From Planctomycetaceae bacterium (GTDB taxonomy: Bacteria; Planctomycetota; Planctomycetia; Pirellulales; Thermoguttaceae), in the NCBI GenBank assembly GCA_031259095.1, contig JAIRLW010000484.1, positions 1 to 11,381 of the forward strand: a DNA stretch of 11,381 nt, in the 5' to 3' direction. The notes under the pieces were generated by a model. That model was not told where the DNA came from. It saw only the letters and a list, made by a program, of their open reading frames with translations, and did no database searches. The position numbers were made by a program, and so were the translations under genes. Below, one piece after another: positions 6,465 to 11,381 of the stretch (its first letter is position 1; every line of letters begins with the position of its first letter).

Positions 6465-6905
6465 ATGGCACAGAATGTTTACGAAGGGTTGTTTATTTTC
6501 GACTCCGACCTTTACGCAAAAGAACCGGACAATGTTTCCGGTCAGGTAACCCGTATCATCGAACAATTCGGCGGGGAAGTTCTCCTCAGTCGGCTTTGGG
6601 ATGAACGGAAATTGGCTTATCCCATTAAGGGACGCCGTCGCGGAACTTATTGGCTCGCCTATCTGAAAATTGATTCGCTCAAAGTTAAAGAACTAACACG
6701 GCAATTTCAATTAAGTGATAGCGTGATTCGGTTTCTTTTTCTGCATGTCGATCCGCGTTTGGTGGAAACCTTAGTCGAACACGCCCGCGCCGGTCATCTC
6801 CACGCCGGAGAACAACAAGTCGATCAAATCGCCGAAGAAGAAATCCCAACCAATTCCCCATTCCTCGTGAAAGAAAGTGAGGAGGAGACAGAGGAAACTG
6901 GCTGA
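6465..6905 (+). CDS. rpsF: 30S ribosomal protein bS6
   Basis: bS6 binds the central domain of 16S rRNA together with bS18 on the platform of the small subunit. Of 146 residues, about 1-96 form the ferredoxin-like core: NVYEGLFIFDSDL, IIEQFGGEVLLSRLWDERKL, AYPIKGRRRGTYWLAYLKID and IRFLFLHVDPRLVE. A C-terminal extension of about 50 residues ends in an acidic run (ESEEETEETG), longer than the roughly 95-135 residues of many bS6 proteins. No Shine-Dalgarno sequence precedes the ATG. rpsF normally sits immediately before ssb; here 1,698 bases of decayed sequence separate them. No rpsR is visible in the cluster. Confidence 0.95.
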   Translation: MAQNVYEGLFIFDSDLYAKEPDNVSGQVTRIIEQFGGEVLLSRLWDERKLAYPIKGRRRGTYWLAYLKIDSLKVKELTRQFQLSDSVIRFLFLHVDPRLVETLVEHARAGHLHAGEQQVDQIAEEEIPTNSPFLVKESEEETEETG

Positions 6906-7138
6906 GCGTAATAATTCATGATAATTCATGAAATTTTCGTGTATTTCATAGTCAATTCGCAAACAATAGTTGGTATGTCTCAGGAGAGCATAAAACCCTT
7001 GTATTTTGTTTATCAATTTCAAATGAAAAGTTCCAACCATGAAATTCATAATGTTCAAGAGAATTATTTTTCAACTACATTGCATAAAAATTCATGGATA
7101 AAATGAATTATTGGAAGGTCCTTATAAGAAAAGTATAG
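6906..7138. other. Intergenic, left edge of the island between rpsF and ssb
   Basis: Very AT-rich with no supported gene. It contains a tandem 10-bp direct repeat (ATAATTCATG at 6911-6920 and 6921-6930), and CATGA/TCATG form a small inverted repeat around 6917-6930. Short frames on both strands lack ribosome binding sites and family resemblance. No terminator with a GC-rich stem follows rpsF. Confidence 0.4.
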
Positions 7139-7351
7139 ATGTTTTTTCCCTCCGTCTTGGCAAGAAAAGAAAAACATGTAAAACCGTATTCCAGTAGGCG
7201 AGTTGGACGAAGTTCCCCAAAATTAGTATCGTCGAGTGAATCAAAATTACTACGCGAACATAGTTTTTTGACTCGTGACGCCCAAGAAGCAGAACGTAAA
7301 AAATGCGGTCTCCGAAAAGTTCGGAGTGGTACACAGCTCCCAAAACGTTAA
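7139..7351 (+). pseudogene. rpsI: C-terminal relic of ribosomal protein uS9
   Basis: The last 50 residues of this frame align without large gaps to the C-terminal half of uS9. FLTRDAQEAERKKCGLRK corresponds to E. coli FVTRDARQVERKKVGLRK, and the chain ends at the family's C-terminus (TQLPKR against PQFSKR). The preceding RVGRSS and LVSSSESK echo RHGITRALMEYDES. uS9 is about 130 residues; here only 70 codons are open, the first ~20 look unrelated, and the ATG has no ribosome binding site. The universally conserved SKR tail, which reaches P-site tRNA, is altered to PKR. A decayed duplicate is the best reading; a full rpsI is expected elsewhere, next to rplM. The comparison is from memory of the E. 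coli sequence. Confidence 0.65.
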
Positions 7352-7575
7352 TGACCTTTAATCAAAAATAGAAAATTGAACAGTATGAAATATGCTCATT
7401 ACATTTGAAAATCTGATTGTATGAACACGTGATAAATATGTTCCATACTTAAAATCAAGTAGTTTTTTGAAATTGAAATAAAAAACGAAGCCGGATTTTA
7501 AAAATGTAGAGAGAATATGATAATGAGTTTCCGTTTAGTTTATCAAAATTTTCCCAAAAGGAGAAGTAAAAATAA
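7352..7575. other. Intergenic, no gene recognised
   Basis: AT-rich sequence with no coherent open frame. At its right end AAAGGAGAAG (about 7556-7566) resembles a Shine-Dalgarno site and lies 10 bases before the broken frame starting at 7576. Confidence 0.4.
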
Positions 7576-7668
7576 ATGAAAAATACGATTATTTTTTCGC
7601 AATAATTTCGTTTACGTTTTCTGTCTCTTGTTATTATTGCGATATTTTTTTGTGTAGGAATATTTTGA
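7576..7668 (+). pseudogene. Broken small hydrophobic reading frame
   Basis: The frame starts with an ATG after a purine-rich AGGAGAAG site and reads MKNTIIFSQ, stop (7603-7605). It continues in the same frame as FRLRFLSLVIIAIFFCVGIF to a second stop (7666-7668). Together they would form a ~29-residue membrane or signal-type segment interrupted by one nonsense codon. The final TGA overlaps the next ATG (TGATG), a coupling arrangement typical of operons. No family was recognised. It may be random AT-rich sequence or the ruined first gene of a small operon. Confidence 0.25.
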
Positions 7669-7939
7669 TGAAAAAGATTATTGTATTTTTTTATATCAAG
7701 TGAGAATGCTTGTCCTTTTCCTCGTCATTGTTTTTTATAACAGTCATTTTATATTTGCCAATCAAGACGGATTTGATTTATTTGTTAAAGCCTGTCAATA
7801 TCGAGGTCATAATCCGTCCATGATATTTTCCGGTTATGCGGAGATAATAACGACATCACGATCAGAACCGCAAATTTCTAATGAAACCAAATGCATTTTG
7901 TACCCAAACAGTTGCTCTGGGTACGGTTTATGCTGGTGA
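7668..7939 (+). pseudogene. Remnant of a secreted protein gene (frameshifted signal peptide plus N-terminal fragment)
   Basis: An ATG at 7668 gives MKKIIVFFYIK before a stop. A second frame, opened at the overlapping GTG (7700), reads RMLVLFLVIVFYNSHFIFAN, a hydrophobic stretch ending in a plausible signal-peptidase site. QDGFDLFVKACQYRGHNPSM and IFSGYAEIITTSRSEPQIS follow before the frame degenerates into CILYPNSCSGYGLCW. One frameshift would join the basic MKK start to the hydrophobic core, so a signal peptide broken by an indel is the simplest reading. The mature part is only about 58 residues and matches no family I can name. Confidence 0.35.
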
Positions 7940-7966
7940 GTTTCATGAAGTATCAATTCACGGTGA

Positions 7967-8069
7967 TATACCGTTTTCACTTTAAAAACCGGTTTTTGAA
8001 ATGTAAAAACACATTAAATTGCGGAGTTAAACAAAAATATAAAACAGGTTTTAAAAGGAAAACGGTATA
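7967..8069 (-). mobile_element. MITE-like element, family A copy 3 (inverted)
   Basis: This 103-bp element is in the opposite orientation to the other two copies. Its reverse complement matches 614-717 closely along the whole length, including the centre GTTTAACTCCGCAATTTAA and the arm AAAAACCGGTTTTT. TATA occurs at both ends. The frame entering from the left (from ATG 7881, ending ...VSIHGDI) and the frame leaving on the right (ITKDVLEFVAKAF) are in the same phase. Removing 7971-8069, meaning a 95-bp element plus one TATA copy, would therefore join them. The element introduces an in-frame TAA. Confidence 0.8.
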
Positions 8070-8419
8070 ACAAAAGATGTTCTTGAATTTGTCGCTAAAG
8101 CTTTCATCGCCCACCATAAACGCTTGAAACCCGAAGCGGTTCACAAAGCATTAACCCCCATTTTTAATGAAGGGGAAAAAAATATGATAACAACAATTTT
8201 TGATGAAATCAGAGCAGAAGGTAGAGCTGAAAGTGAAACGAGAGGTACGGTAGCATGTCAAAATATGGTTTTGACGGCGTTGCGTAAAAAATTTAAACAA
8301 TTTCCGTACCTATTGAATCGGCAATCCGTAAAATGTCCGACCCGATTGCCTTAGAATCGTTGATTTCCGATGTTATCGAAAGTCAGACGTTAGACGAATT
8401 TGAAAATGCTTTAATATAA
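8067..8419 (+). pseudogene. C-terminal fragment of an Rpn/PD-(D/E)XK-type nuclease-like protein, frameshifted
   Basis: The first frame reads TKDVLEFVAKAFIAHHKRLK, then ALTPIFNEGEKNMITTIFDE and IRAEGRAESETRG. This charged helical style, with an IRAEGRAE stretch, is common at the C-termini of Rpn-type (transposase_31, recombination-promoting nuclease) and related uncharacterised proteins. After KKFKQ the sense continues in another frame as VPIESAIRKMSDPIALESLI and SDVIESQTLDEFENAL, ending at 8417-8419, so a single indel near 8303-8306 broke the gene. The N-terminal catalytic domain is absent. MITE copy 3 abuts the left side; upstream, in the same phase, 7881-7970 encodes FHEVSIHGDI. A third open stretch (8404-8544, KIEALHAELKRKNIPVSELK) has no start and no assignment. 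Confidence 0.5.
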
Positions 8420-8591
8420 AAATTGAAGCGCTTCACGCGGAATTGAAGCGTAAAAACATTCCTGTATCCGAACTAAAACGGACATGGAATGGATTCAATA
8501 TCAAAGAATTTTACATCAAAGACAATAACTGTTGCGTTTTTTAAGTTTTACCGAAACAGAATAAACGTTTTTTACTATTATTTCATTTTTT

Positions 8592-8598
8592 GGAGGAG
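8592..8598 (+). promoter_or_regulatory. Strong Shine-Dalgarno site of ssb
   Basis: GGAGGAG lies 5 bases before the ssb ATG. It is the strongest ribosome binding site in the window; mfd, rpsF, rplI and hemA have none that is recognisable. It supports 8604 as the ssb start. Confidence 0.75.
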
Positions 8599-8603
8599 CA
8601 TTT

Positions 8604-9068
8604 ATGGCAAGTTTCAACAGAGTCATATTAGTTGGGAATCTGACACGAACTCCCGAATTGCGTCATATTCCGTCGGGAACTGCTGTAACCGATATCGGTT
8701 TAGCGGTTAATGATCGCCGGAAAAACCTTGCGGGAGAATGGGTTGATGAAACGACGTTTGTCGATATCACGCTATGGGGACGGACGGCGGAAATTGCCGC
8801 TGAATACCTGACCAAAGGTTCGCCCGTCTTAATCGAAGGACGGTTAAAACTGGATACATGGGAAGCGGACGGACAAAAACGTTCGAAACTAAAAGTGATC
8901 GGCGAAAAAATGTCCATGTTAGGCAGCGGAGGAAATCGTAACGAAGAAGGATCGTATTCCCGACCGGCTTCCAATTCCTATTCGTCGTCGTCATCAACTG
9001 CCCGACCTCAACAATCGCCGCAGGATTATTATGATGTCCCACCGGAAGGTGATGATGTTCCGTTTTAA
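8604..9068 (+). CDS. ssb: Single-stranded DNA-binding protein
   Basis: SSB coats single-stranded DNA as a tetramer and recruits replication and repair partners. Of 154 residues, about 1-107 form the OB-fold: [70 protein letters not shown] and [10 protein letters not shown] flexible Gly/Ser/Pro/Gln-rich linker follows (108-144, with a serine run SYSSSSST). The chain ends in EGDDVPF, the acidic partner-binding tip equivalent to DDDIPF. Length is typical. Its usual neighbour rpsF lies 1.7 kb upstream beyond the decayed island, so ssb probably needs a promoter of its own within 8420-8590, though I could not identify one. Confidence 0.96.
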   Translation: MASFNRVILVGNLTRTPELRHIPSGTAVTDIGLAVNDRRKNLAGEWVDETTFVDITLWGRTAEIAAEYLTKGSPVLIEGRLKLDTWEADGQKRSKLKVIGEKMSMLGSGGNRNEEGSYSRPASNSYSSSSSTARPQQSPQDYYDVPPEGDDVPF

Positions 9069-9120
9069 TTTAATGAAACATTACAGACAACTTCTGAAAA
9101 ACTTTCAGCAAAAAATTATT

Positions 9121-9162
9121 TTCGATTTCGGTCGAATTTAGTTGATTTCAGTCGATTTTATC
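9121..9162 (+). repeat. Imperfect decamer tandem repeat between ssb and rplI
   Basis: Four 10-base units stand in line from 9123: CGATTTCGGT, CGAATTTAGT, TGATTTCAGT and CGATTTTATC. The same unit style makes up the hairpins at 3748-3793 and 9817-9860. Here the units are all in one direction, so no long hairpin forms. Confidence 0.6.
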
Positions 9163-9238
9163 CCGCAAGATAAAACCCGAATATTTCTAACCTATTTAAA
9201 ACCTATTAACATTGAAAACCGAACCCTTTTTGAAAACT

Positions 9239-9772
9239 ATGACAGTTCTTAGAAACAAACGAGCCCGTTGTCAATACCGGACAAGCAAACGTTTACCGCA
9301 AGGCAAAAGCGGCGGAGTCCAATTGTTGTTGATTCAAACGATTGATCCGCTTGGACGGCAAGGCGATATTGTCGAGGTAAAACCCGGTTACGCAAATAAT
9401 TATTTAATTCCTCAAGGTCTGGCGACTGTGGCGACGGATCATCATAAACGGATGATTGAGAAGCACAAAGCCCAATTAGCCGAAATTCAGAAAAAGCGTT
9501 TGGTGGGTCTGCAGTCATTAGCGGACGAAATTCGTACCAAGCGTGTTTCTATCGAAGCCAACGCCAATGAAGAAGGGCATCTTTATGGTTCGGTTGGTCC
9601 TGATGAAATCGTTAAGGCATTGCGCGGCGAAGGTATCGTGTTAACGCCGGATCAGGTTCGTCTTTCCGGTCCGATTAAAGAACTGGCGTTGTACACGGTT
9701 CGGATTTATCTCGGTCACGGCATCGAAAGCGAATTAAAAGTTTGGGTTGTTCCCGCTGTTGCTGAGAAGTAA
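9239..9772 (+). CDS. rplI: 50S ribosomal protein bL9
   Basis: bL9 binds domain V of 23S rRNA near the L1 stalk. The canonical N-domain begins near residue 26: GVQLLLIQTIDPLGRQGDIV, then KPGYANNYLIPQGLA. The long connecting helix (MIEKHKAQLAEIQKKRLVG) follows, then the C-domain from about residue 101 (IEANANEEGHLYGSVGPDEI ... ELKVWVVP). The ATG at 9239 gives 177 residues, with a basic leader of about 25 (RNKRARCQYRTSKRLPQG); related planctomycete L9 proteins, as I remember them, also have an RTxKRLPQG leader. A TTG at 9212 would add 9 residues (TEPFLK) but has no better ribosome binding site, so I prefer 9239. Usual L9 length is about 150. Confidence 0.93.
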   Translation: MTVLRNKRARCQYRTSKRLPQGKSGGVQLLLIQTIDPLGRQGDIVEVKPGYANNYLIPQGLATVATDHHKRMIEKHKAQLAEIQKKRLVGLQSLADEIRTKRVSIEANANEEGHLYGSVGPDEIVKALRGEGIVLTPDQVRLSGPIKELALYTVRIYLGHGIESELKVWVVPAVAEK

Positions 9773-9816
9773 AACCGCTTTCTATAAATTAAAGGGGAAA
9801 TCTCTAAAAATTAATT

Positions 9817-9860
9817 TTATTTCGATTTTGGTTGATTTCAATTGACCGAAGTCGAAATAA
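9817..9860. repeat. 19-bp hairpin between rplI and hemA (decamer repeat family)
   Basis: Arms 9817-9835 and 9842-9860 pair completely across 19 positions with a 6-base loop (TTTCAA). The outer nine pairs, TTATTTCGA and TCGAAATAA, are perfect Watson-Crick, and four of the inner ten are G-T wobbles. Only AATTTGTC follows, so there is no proper T-run. It may stabilise the rplI 3' end, weakly terminate, or simply belong to the decamer repeat family seen at 3748-3793 and 9121-9162. Confidence 0.7.
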
Positions 9861-9905
9861 TTTGTCAAAATGATTAGTTGTCAAAGATCAAAATTCCATT
9901 GACCG

Positions 9906-11192
9906 ATGAATCTCCGCATTGTGGGTTTAAATCATAGATCGGCGTCGATTGAGTTGAGAGAACATTTAACGTTTTCTCCGAAACAGATTGCCGAAGCATT
10001 GACTGTTTGGCGTAATACAACCGCCGATACGGAGGCGGTTCTTCTTTCGACGTGTAATCGTACAGAATTTTATGTTGCTTCGGCGAACGATATTGTGTTA
10101 CCGTCAACTGAGCGGCTGCTTAGTTTTTTGCTACAACAAAAGGAAAGTCCTGAAAAAGGGTTTACGTTGGCGTCTCAAGTTTTTACGCTTGACGGTTTGG
10201 ACGCGGTGCGGCATCTTTTTTCGGTAACGTCGGGACTGGACAGTATGGTTCTTGGCGAGGTTCAGATTTTTGCGCAGGTGAAAGCGGCTTATCAAACCGC
10301 GTTGGATTATGAAACGGTGGGACCTTTGACGCACGCTTTATTTCAAATGGCGTTCAAAACAGCGAAAGATATTACGGTGGAAACGGAAATTCATAAGCAT
10401 CGGATCAGTATTCCGAGTATTGCGGTTGCCGATTTTGCGCTTCGGATATTCGGGCGGATTGACGATAAACGGATTTTGATTTTCGGAGCCGGAGAAATGG
10501 GACGAGAAACGTTACGTTATCTTGTCGAATACGGAGCCAAATCAATTACCGTACTGAATCGTCATCGCGACCGTGCCGAACATCTTGCAACGGAATTTAA
10601 CGGTGTTGTCGGCGATTGGAAAAACCGGTTTGAAATGATGATTGACGCGGATATTATTGTTTCAACGGTAAGAGCGTCGGAACCGATTGTCACCCTGAAC
10701 GATTTCCGCAATATTGAACCGCAACGTTCCGAGCGAATATTATTTGTTCTTGATCTGGCGGTTCCGCGAAATTTTGAACCGAAAATCCGCGAATGTCCCG
10801 ATGTTCATCTTTATTCGATTGACGATCTTCAGGAAATTTGCGACAAAAACCGTGAAGAGCGGAACAGTGAAATTCCGAAAGCGGAAAAGATGATTTTGCT
10901 GGCGGCAAAAGATTTTGTACAGGAAATGAATCATCGTCAAAACGGTGAAATGATTCAAAAACTCTGGCAGCGTTGGACTCTGACGAAAGATGCGGAACTT
11001 CATCGGTTGTTCAATAAACTGCCTGATCTGACGGAAAAAGAGCAGGCGGAAATTCGTCACGCTTTTGACCGTTTGATTGGTAAATTTTTGCATCCGCCCT
11101 TGGAATCGCTTCGTAACGAATCCAAAGACGGAGTTCCTCATAAACTGCTCGACGCGCTCGCAAGACTCTTTCATTTACGCGACAATAATTAG
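9906..11192 (+). CDS. hemA: Glutamyl-tRNA reductase
   Basis: This enzyme reduces glutamyl-tRNA(Glu) with NADPH to glutamate-1-semialdehyde, the first step of the C5 route to haem and other tetrapyrroles. It has 428 residues, the normal length. Visible parts are the catalytic domain (1-155) with the nucleophile C50 in LLSTCNRTE, H103 and the signature SGLDSMVLGEVQIFAQVKAA (109-128). The NADPH-binding Rossmann domain has GAGEMG (194-199) and ITVLNRHRDRA. The C-terminal helical dimerisation domain runs from about 310 to 428. GLNHRSASIELRE is the standard N-terminal segment. The ATG has no Shine-Dalgarno site. The gap to rplI is 133 bases, including a hairpin, so hemA may be transcribed separately. 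hemL, hemB or hemC do not follow in the window. Confidence 0.96.
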   Translation: MNLRIVGLNHRSASIELREHLTFSPKQIAEALTVWRNTTADTEAVLLSTCNRTEFYVASANDIVLPSTERLLSFLLQQKESPEKGFTLASQVFTLDGLDAVRHLFSVTSGLDSMVLGEVQIFAQVKAAYQTALDYETVGPLTHALFQMAFKTAKDITVETEIHKHRISIPSIAVADFALRIFGRIDDKRILIFGAGEMGRETLRYLVEYGAKSITVLNRHRDRAEHLATEFNGVVGDWKNRFEMMIDADIIVSTVRASEPIVTLNDFRNIEPQRSERILFVLDLAVPRNFEPKIRECPDVHLYSIDDLQEICDKNREERNSEIPKAEKMILLAAKDFVQEMNHRQNGEMIQKLWQRWTLTKDAELHRLFNKLPDLTEKEQAEIRHAFDRLIGKFLHPPLESLRNESKDGVPHKLLDALARLFHLRDNN

Positions 11193-11196
11193 CCGA

Positions 11197-11328
11197 ATGA
11201 AAATTAAAGAAATCGATGATAACACTTTTGTCGAAACACAAATTTACCTTAAAGATTATTTAGTAATATATCAGTGGAATATTTTTTACACGTATGAATA
11301 TTGGACAAATAACCTCATTTACACCTGA
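11197..11328 (+). CDS. Uncertain 43-residue frame after hemA
   Basis: An ATG five bases after the hemA stop opens MKIKEIDDNTFVETQIYLKD followed by an aromatic-rich tail (YQWNIFYTYEYWTNNLIYT). There is no ribosome binding site and no family resemblance, and the composition suits AT-rich non-coding DNA. A second short frame (11294-11380, MNIGQITSFTPDFLND) overlaps it in another phase. Either could be a fragment of decayed sequence; I would not name a function. Confidence 0.12.
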   Translation: MKIKEIDDNTFVETQIYLKDYLVIYQWNIFYTYEYWTNNLIYT

Positions 11329-11381
11329 TTTTCTTAACGATTGTTTAAAAACAACCTCAGTAGCCAAAGATACAACATAGA

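Noticed and set aside
8424..8435. 12-bp perfect palindrome TGAAGCGCTTCA as an operator upstream of ssb
   Set aside because: It sits about 170 bases before the ssb start in a stretch resembling decayed coding DNA, with a second TTGAAGCG nearby; no promoter is recognisable around it.
9094..9108. Small hairpin CTGAAA-AAC-TTTCAG after ssb as a terminator
   Set aside because: Only six mostly A-T pairs, and followed by A-rich rather than T-rich sequence.
10740..11174. A 144-codon minus-strand frame opposite hemA
   Set aside because: It mirrors the conserved hemA coding sequence and has no family resemblance.

Overview
The window reads as a chromosomal segment of a member of the Planctomycetota, probably from an AT-rich, host-associated or otherwise eroding lineage. 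This is inferred from three things: the gene run rplY-pth-rpsF-(ssb)-rplI, the basic N-terminal leader on ribosomal protein L9, and an Mfd whose translocase half resembles planctomycete versions as I remember them. No search was run. Intergenic DNA is very AT-rich and full of hairpins and repeats, and several gene remnants lie between intact housekeeping genes.

Left part (1-4970). Positions 1-613 hold no gene but contain a composite palindromic repeat. The minus strand then carries mfd (transcription-repair coupling factor), which lacks its N-terminal UvrB-like UvrA-binding module and has a low-complexity insert encoded next to a heptanucleotide repeat. Upstream of it on the same strand are a possible 54-residue secreted peptide and the remnant of an autotransporter, cut off at its N-terminal side by a ~104-bp MITE-like element. 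A second copy of the composite palindromic repeat follows at about 4736-4950.

Middle part (5202-6905, plus strand): rplY (bL25/Ctc), pth (peptidyl-tRNA hydrolase, 4-nt overlap with rplY) and rpsF (bS6). These serve ribosome assembly and recycling of peptidyl-tRNA.

Island (6906-8603): about 1.7 kb of decayed material separates rpsF from ssb. It contains a C-terminal relic of rpsI (bS9), broken short reading frames with signal-peptide-like starts, a third MITE copy in inverted orientation, and a frameshifted fragment resembling the C-terminal part of Rpn/PD-(D/E)XK-type nucleases.

Right part (8604-11192, plus strand): ssb, rplI (bL9) and hemA (glutamyl-tRNA reductase, first committed step of C5-pathway tetrapyrrole synthesis). 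A decamer-based repeat and a 19-bp hairpin lie in the gaps. The last ~190 bases show no convincing gene.

The strongest observations are the three-copy MITE-like family (614-717, 4630-4733, 7967-8069), the shortened Mfd, and the rpsI relic. I saw no CRISPR array, tRNA, rRNA or complete transposase gene.
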